Source: JAAYRQ01 sp035647235
GTDB lineage: Bacteria > Bacillota > Syntrophomonadia > Syntrophomonadales > Syntrophomonadaceae
DNA: 64,000 nucleotides
Reading direction: 5' to 3'
Assembly: GCA_964514235.1 (NCBI GenBank)
Contig: CAZEPV010000002.1
Span: 1 to 64,000 of the forward strand
The position numbers and the translations under genes were made by a program. Position 1 is the first letter of the stretch. The number at the start of each line of letters is the position of its first letter. Shown one piece after another: positions 33,023 through 42,531 of the stretch. The notes beneath the pieces were generated by a model. It saw only the letters and a list, made by a program, of their open reading frames with translations, did no database searches and was not told the DNA's origin.

Positions 33023-34471
33023 ATGGCTTATAACGATTTACAAGATTTTATTAATGTTTTAGAAAAAGCTGGTGAATTGAAAAGAATAACAGTTGAAGTT
33101 GATAGTGAATTAGAAATTACCGAGATTACAGATAGAGTTAGCAAAAAATATGGCCCTGCCTTATTGTTTGAAAATGTTAAGGGGTCCGAAATGCCAGTCC
33201 TTATAAATGCATATGGGACCAAAAAGCGTATGGCTATGAGCCTAGGGGTGCAGGACCTAAATGATATTTCTGCTGAAATTATAGAATTTATGCAAATTGC
33301 TGATGAAGCACCCCAATCGCTATTAGATAAAGTTAAGCTCCTACCCAAGTTAGCTGAAGTTTCGAACTTTATTCCCCGACTAGTAAAAAGGGGCATTTGT
33401 CAGGAAGTAGTACATGATAATCCTTCTTTAGATATAATACCTATTTTGCAATGTTGGCCCGAAGATGCAGGCAGGTTTATTACTTTACCCCAGGTTTATA
33501 CCAAGGACCCTGAAACGGGTAAACGTAATGTGGGCATGTATCGCTTGCAGCAATTTGATGCCACATCTACGGGGATGCATTGGCATATCCATCACGACGG
33601 TGCCAAAAATTATCGTAAACATTGTGAACTAGGTAGGGCAACTGAAGTGGCAGTGGCTTTAGGCGGAGATCCCTCTATAACATATGCCTCCACTGCACCT
33701 TTACCACCCGATATAGATGAACTATTATTTGCGGGATTTTTGCGCAAAAAACCAGTCGAATTAGTCAAATGTAAAACTATCGACATGGAAGTCCCAGCTG
33801 ATGCAGAAATAGTATTAGAAGGGTATGTTGATCCACATGAAAGGAGAATAGAGGGGCCCTTTGGAGATCATACGGGCTATTATTCTTTAGCTGATGAATA
33901 TCCCGTTTTCTATATTACTTGTATAACTCATAGGAAAAACCCAGTTTATCCGACCACAATTGTAGGAAAGCCACCCCAAGAAGATTGTTATATGGCCTAT
34001 GCTACTGAAAGAATATTTTTACCTTTGCTAAAATTCCAATTGCCAGAAATAGTGGATATGCATCTGCCTATGGAAGGTGTTTTTCATAATTGTGTCATTG
34101 TATCTATTAAGAAATCATTTCCAGGACATGCTCGTAAAGTTATGAGTTCCCTATGGGGAATGGGACAAATGATGTTTGCCAAATTCATCGTAGTTGTTGA
34201 TGAGGATGTTGAAGTAGAAAATCTTTCCGAGGTAATGTGGAAAGTTTTTAATAATGTTGATCCAAGGCGTGATACCATGATTGTTGATGGACCTTTGGAG
34301 GTATTAGACCACTCTGCACCTATGCCACTTTTTGGTTCCAAAATGGGCTTTGATGCCACCCGTAAGTGGCAAAGTGAAGGGCATCCGAGGGAATGGCCAA
34401 AGGATATTGTCATGAGTTCGGAAATTAGGGAAATGGTAGAAAAAAAGTGGAGCGAATACGGTCTTGGGTAA
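33023..34471 (+). CDS. ubiD: UbiD-family prenylated-FMN decarboxylase
   Basis: The 482-residue protein is a UbiD decarboxylase: N-terminal DLQDFINVLEKAGELKRI, middle GMYRLQQFDATSTGMHWHIHHDGAKN, the catalytic region ERRIEGPFGDHTGYYS near 272-287 and C-terminal MVDGPLEVLDH-type block. It decarboxylates an aromatic acid using prenyl-FMN from UbiX (35370). Together with UbiA it fits menaquinone synthesis by the futalosine route or ubiquinone-like ring chemistry; the mqnA-D genes are not in the window. ATG 33023 with GGAGGG. It overlaps ubiA by 8 bases. Confidence 0.9.
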   Translation: MAYNDLQDFINVLEKAGELKRITVEVDSELEITEITDRVSKKYGPALLFENVKGSEMPVLINAYGTKKRMAMSLGVQDLNDISAEIIEFMQIADEAPQSLLDKVKLLPKLAEVSNFIPRLVKRGICQEVVHDNPSLDIIPILQCWPEDAGRFITLPQVYTKDPETGKRNVGMYRLQQFDATSTGMHWHIHHDGAKNYRKHCELGRATEVAVALGGDPSITYASTAPLPPDIDELLFAGFLRKKPVELVKCKTIDMEVPADAEIVLEGYVDPHERRIEGPFGDHTGYYSLADEYPVFYITCITHRKNPVYPTTIVGKPPQEDCYMAYATERIFLPLLKFQLPEIVDMHLPMEGVFHNCVIVSIKKSFPGHARKVMSSLWGMGQMMFAKFIVVVDEDVEVENLSEVMWKVFNNVDPRRDTMIVDGPLEVLDHSAPMPLFGSKMGFDATRKWQSEGHPREWPKDIVMSSEIREMVEKKWSEYGLG

Positions 34472-35321
34472 GTTGTATAAGCTTAAACTTTTTTTAGACA
34501 TGATTGATTTTGGACATACATTGTTTGGCTTACCTTTTGCTTATTTAGGTGCATTTTTAGCAGCTGGTGGACTTCCTACTTTAGCAGAGCTCTTGTGGAT
34601 TACACTCGCAATGGTATCTGCTAGGACAGCTGCGTTATCTTTAAATAGAATAATTGATCGTCATTATGACCGAGCTAATCCTAGAACCTCTGATTGGGTA
34701 TTAGCGGCAAATAAATTATCGGTAAAGTGGATCTGGTTATTTGTTCTGCTTTGTTTAGCCTTATTGCTTTTTGCGGCTAGCCAGCTCAATGAACTTTGTT
34801 TAAAACTAGCCCCCCTTGCAGTTATTATTTTATGGGCCTATTCTTATACTAAAAGATTTACCTGGTGGTGTCATTTGATCTTAGGTATAGCAATTGGGAT
34901 TGGTCCTGTGGGTGCTTGGATAGCTATAACGGGGACTTTTGATTGGCAACCCTTGTTTCTGGCAGCTGCGGTAGCCTGCTGGATTGCAGGATTTGATACC
35001 ATGTACGCTTGCCAGGACATTGAATTTGATAGAGAGCATGGTTTATATTCTATCCCTGCTCGTTTTGGGGAAAGAGGGGCTTTAATTTTTTCCGCAGTAT
35101 TTCATCTTTTTACTATTATATTCTTAATACTCACGGGACTTATTTTGAGTCTCGGTTTTGTATATTATCTTGGGGTTGTATTTGCCAGCACGGTTTTAAC
35201 CTATGAACATATTATTGTACGTCCTGGGGATTTGAGCAGAGTTAATTTCGCTTCCTTTAAAATTAATCGTTATGTAGGCTTAATAATCTTTATTACCACA
35301 GTAGTAGATATTATGATGTAA
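34464..35321 (+). CDS. ubiA: UbiA-family prenyltransferase (menaquinone-type, MqnP-like)
   Basis: The 285-residue integral membrane enzyme has eight or nine TM helices and both Asp-rich motifs: NRIIDRHYDRANPRT near 61-75 and YACQDIEFDREHGLYS near 180-195. It attaches the polyprenyl chain to an aromatic carboxylate. TTG start overlaps the end of ubiD, with GTGGAG about 11 bases upstream. It is followed by ubiX and the polyprenyl synthase, which supply its cofactor-linked neighbour and its substrate. Confidence 0.88.
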   Translation: MGKLYKLKLFLDMIDFGHTLFGLPFAYLGAFLAAGGLPTLAELLWITLAMVSARTAALSLNRIIDRHYDRANPRTSDWVLAANKLSVKWIWLFVLLCLALLLFAASQLNELCLKLAPLAVIILWAYSYTKRFTWWCHLILGIAIGIGPVGAWIAITGTFDWQPLFLAAAVACWIAGFDTMYACQDIEFDREHGLYSIPARFGERGALIFSAVFHLFTIIFLILTGLILSLGFVYYLGVVFASTVLTYEHIIVRPGDLSRVNFASFKINRYVGLIIFITTVVDIMM

Positions 35322-35369
35322 AGGGGTAAGCTATGCCTGAAATATATAATGAATTTGGAGGTAGTAACT

Positions 35370-35951
35370 TTGCATAAACTAGTAGTAGCATTGACTGGTG
35401 CCAGTGGTGTCATATATGGGATAAGATTGATTGAGGAATTGTTAAAATTAGATATAGAAGTACATTTGATTTTTAGTGCCCCTGCTCAAATAGTATTGGA
35501 GCAAGAATTGGATTGGGATTTTTCGGACTCGATTGTAGGGACTTTTAGAAAAAAATTGCCCCATGAAAATTTGTTTTTATACGATAATGAGAATATTGCA
35601 GCTCCCATAGCGAGTGGCTCTTTTTTAGTTGATGGGATGGTAGTAATACCGACAACTATGTCTACAGTATCAAATATTGCCCATGGTACTTCCAAAAACT
35701 TAATTGAAAGGGCGGCAGATGTGATGATAAAGGAAAAACGTCCCTTGCTAATTGTGCCTCGGGAAACTCCGCTTAGTAGCATTCATCTTAGGAATATGCT
35801 AGATTTATCTAATATTGGGGTACACATTATACCTGCTATGCCAGCTTTTTATAATGATCCACAATCTATCGATGATATGATAAGTTTTGTGGTGGGAAAA
35901 GTTTTAGATGCCTTAAGAATCAAACATGATTTATATGCACGCTATTCATAA
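35370..35951 (+). CDS. ubiX: UbiX flavin prenyltransferase
   Basis: The 193-residue flavoprotein begins HKLVVALTGASGVIYGIRL, the UbiX FMN-binding motif, and has PTTMSTVSNIAHGTSKNLIERAADVMIKEKRPLLIVPRETP (quoted by its parts STVSNIAHG and LIVPRETP) typical of the family. It makes prenylated FMN for UbiD. The start is set by GGAGGTAG 6-8 bases before TTG 35370; ATG 35349 lies upstream of that site and would add a non-family extension. Confidence 0.9.
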   Translation: MHKLVVALTGASGVIYGIRLIEELLKLDIEVHLIFSAPAQIVLEQELDWDFSDSIVGTFRKKLPHENLFLYDNENIAAPIASGSFLVDGMVVIPTTMSTVSNIAHGTSKNLIERAADVMIKEKRPLLIVPRETPLSSIHLRNMLDLSNIGVHIIPAMPAFYNDPQSIDDMISFVVGKVLDALRIKHDLYARYS

Positions 35952-36021
35952 TTTGTTGGATTTTTCTGTGTATCTTTATATAATATATTAAATCGTAAGT
36001 CTACGATGATAAGGGGTTAAA

Positions 36022-36990
36022 ATGCCAGAGTTTAATTTTTTTGATTCAATTGAATCTGAACTTAATATAGTAGAAACTCAATTAACCAAAAGTATCACTA
36101 CTAATATAGACATCTTATATGATGCTTCAGTACACTTAATTCATGCAGGGGGTAAGCGATTAAGACCTGCCTTTACACTATTAGCTGCACGTTTATTTAA
36201 AAAAGATATTAGTGATGTAATACCCATGGCGGTTGCTCTGGAGTTAGTACATATGGCTACTTTAGTTCATGATGATGTAATCGATAATTCCATGTCACGC
36301 CGAGGGACTATTACAGTCAAAAAGGGTTGGGGAAATAGAGTTTCTATTTATGCTGGAAATTATATTTTAGCTAGGGCTTTAACTTTAGTATCCCAGTATA
36401 AGAGAAGCGATTTGCTAGAAATAATGGCGGAAACTAGTATTAGGATCTGTGAAGGCGAAATAATCCAAATGTTTAGTAGTTTTAATGTAAATATTGGACT
36501 TAAAAATTATCTAAGAAGAATTGAAAGAAAAACAGCCTTATTAATAGCAGTTAGCTGCAAATTAGGTGCATTGATTGCTAATGCCCCAAGAGAGCATATT
36601 GAAGTCCTAGAGAGGTATGGATATTTTTTGGGTATGGCTTTTCAAGTGACAGATGATATCTTAGACTTAGTTGCAGATGAAGAGGTGCTAGGGAAGCCAG
36701 TGGGAAGTGATATAAAGCAAGGGGTTATCACTTTGCCTGCTTTATATGCTATAAATTATAGTAAACATAAAAACGAACTTAGAAATTATTTGACTTCACC
36801 AGAACATTGTAATACGAATACCGCGAAAATTATAGATATGATTCAAGACTCTGATGGTATTGATTATGCTTATTATGTAAGCAATCGTTATGCGAGAAAG
36901 GCTCATCAACAATTAAATAAATTGCCCGATGTGCCAGAAAAGAAAGTATTTTATGATATTGCTAGTTATATTTTAGAACGAGATTATTAA
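36022..36990 (+). CDS. hepT: Polyprenyl diphosphate synthase (HepT-like, catalytic)
   Basis: The 322-residue trans-prenyltransferase has GGKRLRPAF near 44-52, the first Asp motif LVHDDVIDNS near 82-91 and the second, DDILDLVAD near 210-218. It lengthens isopentenyl diphosphate units, probably to the heptaprenyl or longer menaquinone chain; chain length cannot be read with confidence. With the HepS-like protein at 32243 it may form a two-subunit synthase. RBS AAGGGG before ATG 36022. Confidence 0.9.
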   Translation: MPEFNFFDSIESELNIVETQLTKSITTNIDILYDASVHLIHAGGKRLRPAFTLLAARLFKKDISDVIPMAVALELVHMATLVHDDVIDNSMSRRGTITVKKGWGNRVSIYAGNYILARALTLVSQYKRSDLLEIMAETSIRICEGEIIQMFSSFNVNIGLKNYLRRIERKTALLIAVSCKLGALIANAPREHIEVLERYGYFLGMAFQVTDDILDLVADEEVLGKPVGSDIKQGVITLPALYAINYSKHKNELRNYLTSPEHCNTNTAKIIDMIQDSDGIDYAYYVSNRYARKAHQQLNKLPDVPEKKVFYDIASYILERDY

Positions 36991-37009
36991 AGGATTTGGG
37001 GGAAGGATT

Positions 37010-37813
37010 TTGGCAACAAAAGATTTATCTAATGAAGAAAAACAGTCTCTCATAGAACATTTAGAAGCATTACGTAAATCGTTAATCGTAAGTGTAGTAG
37101 CTATTATTATTGCAGCCGTATTTTCTTTTTATTATAGTGAACAAATTTTAACTATACTTATGCGTCCATTATCTAATCTTAATGAAGGCCTTGTGGTTAC
37201 TGGGGTTACAGAGGCTTTTTTTGTAAAATTGAAATTATCACTTTTATCTGGATTTGTTATAGCTTTTCCCGTTGTAGTCATATCTATATGGAGATTTTTT
37301 AAGCCAGGTTTATATCCTCAAGAAAGGAAATATATTTATATCTTATTTCCTATTACATTACTATTGTTTGTAACTGGGGTTTTATTTGCTTATTTTGGGG
37401 TCTTACACCTAATATTAAATTTTTTAATTCATATAGCTGGGGACAATCTAGAAACTATGTTTAAGGTGGATCAATACTTTTCATTTGTTATGGCTTTTAT
37501 AATACCTTTTGGCTTAGTATTTGAATTGCCAGTTATAGTGTTTTTCCTGACCAAAATTGGCATAGTCCGCTATCAAATGTTAGCTGATAATAGAAAATAT
37601 GCTTTGTTGATAATTTTCATTTTAGCAGCTGCTTTAACACCGGGTCCTGATCCAATATCGCAATTGATGATGGCTATACCTACTTATTTCCTATATGAAA
37701 TAAGTGTCTGGGTTTCTAAATTCGCTAAACCGAGTGCTGCGCGCAAGGAAGAACAGAACAGAAAAAGAGAAGCTAAGAAAAAAAGGAAGAAAAAGCAGGA
37801 GAAAAGTGAATAA
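37010..37813 (+). CDS. tatC: Sec-independent translocase TatC
   Basis: The 267-residue polytopic protein shows the TatC N-terminus SLIEHLEALRKSLIVSV, the FKPGLYPQERKY segment near 97-108 and six TM helices, ending in a lysine/arginine-rich tail (KREAKKKRKKKQEK). TatC recognises twin-arginine signals and, with TatA, exports folded cofactor proteins. TTG start with GGGGGAAGG upstream. It lies 19 bases after hepT and 89 before tatA. Location beside quinone and heme genes fits export of respiratory enzymes. Confidence 0.92.
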   Translation: MATKDLSNEEKQSLIEHLEALRKSLIVSVVAIIIAAVFSFYYSEQILTILMRPLSNLNEGLVVTGVTEAFFVKLKLSLLSGFVIAFPVVVISIWRFFKPGLYPQERKYIYILFPITLLLFVTGVLFAYFGVLHLILNFLIHIAGDNLETMFKVDQYFSFVMAFIIPFGLVFELPVIVFFLTKIGIVRYQMLADNRKYALLIIFILAAALTPGPDPISQLMMAIPTYFLYEISVWVSKFAKPSAARKEEQNRKREAKKKRKKKQEKSE

Positions 37814-37902
37814 TACTTAGCTGCTTTACAAGAAATGCAGTTTTTGTCATAATGACTATATATTTACCCTGGTTAAAAATCGGAAAGAAAAGGAGGTAAC
37901 TA

Positions 37903-38085
37903 ATGTTTGGTTTTATTGGTAATCTAGGCCCTTGGGAACTAATAATTATACTGGCAATTGTATTAATCATTGTAGGACCAGGTAAACTTCCCCAGGTAGG
38001 TCAATCTTTGGGTAAAGCTATACAAAGCTTCAGGAAGGCCAAGGATGAAGATATTGATGAATTAGCGGATAAAGATGATAAATAA
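37903..38085 (+). CDS. tatA: TatA/E-family translocase subunit
   Basis: A 60-residue protein with one TM helix (GPWELIIILAIVLIIV), the hinge GPGKLPQVGQSLGKAIQSFRKA amphipathic helix and an acidic tail (DEDIDELADKDDK). Forms the protein-conducting part of the Tat system with TatC. RBS AAGGAGG 8 bases before ATG. No separate tatB is visible, as is usual in Firmicutes. Confidence 0.93.
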   Translation: MFGFIGNLGPWELIIILAIVLIIVGPGKLPQVGQSLGKAIQSFRKAKDEDIDELADKDDK

Positions 38086-38161
38086 GTTTATTTAATAAAA
38101 AGACTATTTTTAGACTTTTTATACAAATCATCGATGTGAATTATGTTAATTGAGGGGTATT

Positions 38162-38812
38162 ATGAATAGTTCTAAACATTTGTATCCAATTTATATTGAT
38201 TTGTCGGGGAAATCTTGTTTAGTAGTTGGGGGCGGCAGTGTTGCAGAAAGAAAAGTCGAAAACCTCTTAGAATATGGTGCTAATGTATTTTTAGTTAGCC
38301 CAGAAGTCACAGATACTATCAGGGGGTATGCCCAAAAAGCCTCAATAAGATGGGAAAAACGTAAATTCCAGCCTAATGATTTAAAAGATGTTTTTTTAGT
38401 ATATATAGCAACTAATGATAATAAATTAAACCAATCAATTGCCCAATCTTGCCAAGCAAAAAGGATACTGGTTAATGCAGTAGATGACCCACCAAATTGC
38501 GATTTTTATGTTCCAGCTTTAGTGAGGAGAGGTTCTTTAGGTATAGCTATTTCGACCGAAGGCAAAAGCCCTATGTTAGCTAGACGTTTAAGACAGGACT
38601 TAGAAGCTTGTTTTCCGGAAGTATATAGCGAATATTTAGACTTATTAGGGGAAAGTCGGGAATATATAAAGGAAAATTTTGCCGATATTAATATCAGAAG
38701 GCAAATTTATGAGGATTTAATTGAATCCGATATATTGGATTTATTAAAGGGGAAAGATGGACAAAAGGCAAGGGAGCGGGTTTGGGAATGTATATCCTTA
38801 TGGCAGGATTGA
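38162..38812 (+). CDS. Precorrin-2 dehydrogenase (SirC / CysG N-terminal type)
   Basis: The 216-residue protein has the NAD-binding VVGGGSVAERKVENLLEYGA near 22-41, NAVDDPPNCDFYVPALVRRG near 106-125 and AISTEGKSPMLARRLR near 129-144, matching SirC/Met8p/CysG dehydrogenases that oxidise precorrin-2 to sirohydrochlorin. Met8p and CysG also insert iron; whether this one does is not visible. It opens the heme operon. ATG 38162 with GAGGGG is preferred over TTG 38150. The hemA gene overlaps its end by 25 bases. Confidence 0.87.
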   Translation: MNSSKHLYPIYIDLSGKSCLVVGGGSVAERKVENLLEYGANVFLVSPEVTDTIRGYAQKASIRWEKRKFQPNDLKDVFLVYIATNDNKLNQSIAQSCQAKRILVNAVDDPPNCDFYVPALVRRGSLGIAISTEGKSPMLARRLRQDLEACFPEVYSEYLDLLGESREYIKENFADINIRRQIYEDLIESDILDLLKGKDGQKARERVWECISLWQD

Positions 38813-40086
38813 GTCATAAAACAGCACCGATAGAGATAAGGGAAAAATTCGCCATTAGTGGTAAAAAGATTGTGGAGGCTTATGAATATTTAGCCGAAAA
38901 TCCCACTTTGGAAGGTGTAGTTATCTTAGACACCTGTAATCGCACTGAGGTGTATACTAGTTCACGCGATTTAGAAGCAGGCACTAAGATATTAGCAGAT
39001 TTTTTTATAAATTTTTTAAAACTTGATTCTTATATGGTCGAAAGGCACATTTATCAACCTTCATGTTTCGACACCATTCATCATTTATTCAAGGTTACTT
39101 CTGGCCTAGATTCCATGATTTTAGGGGAAACTCAGATTTTGGGGCAAGTTAAGGACTCTATCAATCTGGCTATGGAACTAGGCTATTCTGATGGTGTCTT
39201 GAATACCCTATTTCAGCGCTCCATTTATGTGGGTAAAAAAGTAAGAAATGAAACGGGTATAGATAGTAACCCTATTTCAGTTAGTTATGCAGCTGTTGAA
39301 TTAGCCAGAAATATATTTGGCTCCCTAAAAGATAAGACTGTTATGGTAGTTGGAGCTGGTGAAATGAGTGAACTAACTACTAAATATCTTATGCAAAATG
39401 GAGTAAATTCAGTAATTGTATCTAATCGTTCCTATGATAAGGCTTTGCAAATGGCAGCAGATTTTAATGGTAGGGCTGTGAAATTTGATAAATTAGCCGA
39501 CGAATTACTTGGGACTGATATTGTGATCAGTTGTACCGCAGCAAATCATTATGTTATAAGAGAAGATAATAGCAAAAAGATTCTAGAGGAAAGGCATGGG
39601 CAACAGATTATTTTAATTGATATTGCAGTACCTAGAGATATAGAACCCTCTTTACAAGATGTCGAAGGAGTTAATATTTATGATATTGATGACTTGCAGA
39701 ATGTGGTAGATGCTAATTATTTTGCTAGGAGAAAGGCAGCTCAGGCTGCGGGTTTTATAATCCAAGAGGAGATTGAAAAATTTAATGAATGGCTAGGCAG
39801 CTTATATGTAGTTCCCATTATTACTGCACTAAAACAAAAAGGCGAAAAAATAAAAGAACAGGAACTGCAAAAGGCCTTGAACCGATTGGGGCAGATAAAT
39901 GAGCATGAGATTAAAGTGGTTTCCTCCATGGCCAATTCCATAGTCAATCAATTATTACATTCTCCAGTTTTTATTCTAAAGGAAATGGCTACTAGTAATC
40001 ATGGCCACTTGTATGCTGAGGTTCTAAAAGATTTATTTACCCTTGAGGTGGAGGAGGCAAATGAAAAAGTTAAAAATAGGAACTAG
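38788..40086 (+). CDS. hemA: Glutamyl-tRNA reductase
   Basis: The 432-residue enzyme begins YILMAGLSHKTAPIEIRE with catalytic C50 in LDTCNRTEVY, followed by GLDSMILGETQILGQVK near 107-123 and the NADPH motif VVGAGEMSEL near 185. It makes glutamate-1-semialdehyde, the first committed step to tetrapyrroles; HemL at the far end of the operon takes the next step. TTG 38782, two codons earlier, sits at a better distance from AAGGGAG (38770-38776) and is an alternative start. Ends 26 bases inside hemC. Confidence 0.94.
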   Translation: MYILMAGLSHKTAPIEIREKFAISGKKIVEAYEYLAENPTLEGVVILDTCNRTEVYTSSRDLEAGTKILADFFINFLKLDSYMVERHIYQPSCFDTIHHLFKVTSGLDSMILGETQILGQVKDSINLAMELGYSDGVLNTLFQRSIYVGKKVRNETGIDSNPISVSYAAVELARNIFGSLKDKTVMVVGAGEMSELTTKYLMQNGVNSVIVSNRSYDKALQMAADFNGRAVKFDKLADELLGTDIVISCTAANHYVIREDNSKKILEERHGQQIILIDIAVPRDIEPSLQDVEGVNIYDIDDLQNVVDANYFARRKAAQAAGFIIQEEIEKFNEWLGSLYVVPIITALKQKGEKIKEQELQKALNRLGQINEHEIKVVSSMANSIVNQLLHSPVFILKEMATSNHGHLYAEVLKDLFTLEVEEANEKVKNRN

Positions 40087-40987
40087 AGGTAGCAATCTAG
40101 CCTTATGGCAAGCCCAATATGTAGCTACTCAAATTAAATTACATACTGATATTGAAGTGGAAATTATAATTATAAAAACAAAAGGCGATAAAATTTTGGA
40201 TGTAGCCCTATCTAAAATTGGTGATAAGGGTTTGTTTACAAAAGAAATCGAAATTAAGCTTTTAGAAAAAGAAATAGACTTAGCAGTACATAGCATGAAA
40301 GATTTACCATCTGTGCTAACGGATGGTCTTATGATTGGAGCGGTGCTGGAAAGGGAAGATCCTCGGGATGTTTTTATATCCAAGGATAATCTAACTATAG
40401 AAAACCTACCATTAGGAGCAAAAATTGGTACATCCAGCTTAAGAAGAATTGCCCAAGTAAAAGCCTTTAGGTCCGACATCGTAACAGTTGACATAAGGGG
40501 TAATGTAGAAACCAGGATTAGAAAAATGCAAGAGGAAAAATTAGACGGAATTATTTTGGCTTTTGCTGGTGTCAAAAGACTAAATCTGGAACATCTTATC
40601 ACCCAAATTATTGATGATAACATAATATTGCCTGCAGTTGGTCAAGGAGCTATTGCGGTAGAAGTTAGGCAAAATGATTTAGAGACACTAGAAATTTTAG
40701 CCTCCATTAACCACCAAGCTACAGCTTTGGCAACTACTGCAGAGCGCGCATTTTTACGTGAACTTGAAGGGGGATGTCAAGTCCCTATTGCAGCTTATTC
40801 TTTTCTAGCAGGGGAAAAACTTAACCTACAAGGGTTAGTAGCTTCTCTAGATGGCCAAACAGTATATAGATCTTCTATGGTGGGGGGTATGTCCGCAGCT
40901 GGCAATTTGGGGGTTTCTTTGGCCCAAGAATTGATTGCCCAAGGTGCTTTAGATATATTAGATGAAATTAAAAAGCTAGGGGATTAG
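40061..40987 (+). CDS. hemC: Hydroxymethylbilane synthase (porphobilinogen deaminase)
   Basis: The 308-residue enzyme starts LKIGTRGSNLALWQAQYV and has KDLPSVL near 88, GTSSLRRIAQ near 126, and the dipyrromethane-cofactor cysteine in ELEGGCQVPIAAY near 240. It joins four porphobilinogen units. ATG 40061 has GGAGGAGG directly upstream, inside the end of hemA. The stop TAG runs into the next gene's start region (TAGTGATG). Confidence 0.95.
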   Translation: MKKLKIGTRGSNLALWQAQYVATQIKLHTDIEVEIIIIKTKGDKILDVALSKIGDKGLFTKEIEIKLLEKEIDLAVHSMKDLPSVLTDGLMIGAVLEREDPRDVFISKDNLTIENLPLGAKIGTSSLRRIAQVKAFRSDIVTVDIRGNVETRIRKMQEEKLDGIILAFAGVKRLNLEHLITQIIDDNIILPAVGQGAIAVEVRQNDLETLEILASINHQATALATTAERAFLRELEGGCQVPIAAYSFLAGEKLNLQGLVASLDGQTVYRSSMVGGMSAAGNLGVSLAQELIAQGALDILDEIKKLGD

Positions 40988-40989
40988 TG

Positions 40990-42531
40990 ATGGATAAAAA
41001 GGGTTTTGTTTATTTAGTAGGGGCAGGTCCAGGTGATCCCGGTTTATTTACTTTAAAAGGTAAATCGGTTTTAGCCCAGGCCGATGTAGTTATATATGAT
41101 CGCCTGGTAAGTAGCCGTATATTATCATGGGCTCCATCTGAGGCAGAGTTAATTTATGTGGGAAAAGTATCGGGTCATCACGCTATGCAACAAAAGGAGA
41201 TTAATGCTCTTTTGGTTGAAAAAGCCCAAAAGGGCAAAATAGTAGTCCGCCTGAAAGGGGGAGACCCCTTTTTATTTGGTCGAGGCGGTGAAGAAGCCTT
41301 ATATGTAAGGGAAAATGGTCTGGATTTTGAAGTAATACCTGGTATTACTTCCGCTATTGCAGTACCAGCCTATGCTGGTATACCAGTAACCCACCGAGAA
41401 AACACTTCCAGCCTAACAATCGTAACTGGCCATGAAAAGCCTGGTAAGGAAGAAAGCTCTATTAATTGGGCTAAATTAAGCCAGACGAAAAGTACCTTAG
41501 TTTTCTTAATGGGGGTTGAGAATCTAGAGTTTATTGTGGAAAGCTTATTAAAGCATGGAAAACCATCTTCCACTCCAGTAGCCTTGATTAGATGGGGGAC
41601 TTTACCCGAACAAGAAGTTCTAACTGCTATGCTTGATGATATAGTTGATAAAGTAAAAACCCATGATTTTAAGCCTCCTGCAGTAATAGTAGTAGGTGAG
41701 GTAGTTAAGCTAAGGAATACTTTAAGCTGGGTAGAAAATAAGCCTTTATGGGGAAAGAAGATTATAGTAACTAGAGCCAGGGCTCAGGCTAGCGGACTAG
41801 TAGAACAAATAGCCAGCTTAGGTGGCGAGCCTATTGAATTTCCCACTATTACAATTAAAGCAGAAACCAATTATACTGCCCTGCATAACGCTTTTGATAA
41901 TATCGGCAATTACAATTGGTTGATATTTACTAGTGTCAATGCAGTTGAGATATTCTTTGCACAACTAAGGAAGGCCCATAAGGATATCAGACATTTACGA
42001 GATATAAAAATATGCGCTATTGGTCCAGCTACTAGGAATGTTCTGGAGGAAAAAGGCCTAATAGTTGATAATATGCCAGAAGAATACAGAGCTGAAGGAA
42101 TACTGGAGGAATTGCAGGATAAAATTAAAGCAGGTGACTGGGTATTACTACCTCGGGCTAGAGGTGCCCGCGGTCTTTTACCTAAAGCTATAAAGGGTTG
42201 GGGTGCCCATGTAAACGAGATATTCATTTATCAAGCAGTAGCCGAACCAAGGGTAAGTAAGGAAATGTTTGCCGAAATAGTAGCTGGAAATATTGATTAC
42301 ATAACTTTTACAAGTTCTTCTACCGTAGACAATTTTGTAAGAATTGTTGGTTTGGATAATGCTTTGCGCATAAATAAGAAGGCGAAAATAGCTTGTATAG
42401 GACCCATAACTGCTGATACAGCGAAGGGTAAGGGCTTTAAGGTAGATCTTATAGCCCAAAATTACACTATTTCGGGACTTATTGAAGCCATAATACAAGA
42501 TGTTAAGTTACAAAACGGGGAGGGTAATTAG
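40990..42531 (+). CDS. CobA-HemD fusion: uroporphyrinogen-III C-methyltransferase / uroporphyrinogen-III synthase
   Basis: The 513-residue bifunctional protein has a SUMT domain at about 1-245 (VYLVGAGPGDPGLFTLKG, VVRLKGGDPFLFGRGGEEA, GITSAIAVPAYAGIPVTHR) and a HemD domain at about 250-510 (KKIIVTRARAQASGLVEQI, WLIFTSVNAVEIFF, ITFTSSSTVDNFVRIVG). It closes the uroporphyrinogen-III ring and methylates it to precorrin-2 with SAM, feeding siroheme, heme by the Ahb route and possibly cobalamin. Fusion of these two domains is common in Firmicutes. ATG 40990 is preferred over the overlapping GTG 40987. Confidence 0.94.
   Translation: MDKKGFVYLVGAGPGDPGLFTLKGKSVLAQADVVIYDRLVSSRILSWAPSEAELIYVGKVSGHHAMQQKEINALLVEKAQKGKIVVRLKGGDPFLFGRGGEEALYVRENGLDFEVIPGITSAIAVPAYAGIPVTHRENTSSLTIVTGHEKPGKEESSINWAKLSQTKSTLVFLMGVENLEFIVESLLKHGKPSSTPVALIRWGTLPEQEVLTAMLDDIVDKVKTHDFKPPAVIVVGEVVKLRNTLSWVENKPLWGKKIIVTRARAQASGLVEQIASLGGEPIEFPTITIKAETNYTALHNAFDNIGNYNWLIFTSVNAVEIFFAQLRKAHKDIRHLRDIKICAIGPATRNVLEEKGLIVDNMPEEYRAEGILEELQDKIKAGDWVLLPRARGARGLLPKAIKGWGAHVNEIFIYQAVAEPRVSKEMFAEIVAGNIDYITFTSSSTVDNFVRIVGLDNALRINKKAKIACIGPITADTAKGKGFKVDLIAQNYTISGLIEAIIQDVKLQNGEGN

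Noticed and set aside
40129..40623. 164-residue minus-strand frame inside hemC
   Set aside because: Antisense shadow of a clearly coding gene with all HemC motifs; serine/isoleucine-rich composition and no ribosome site.
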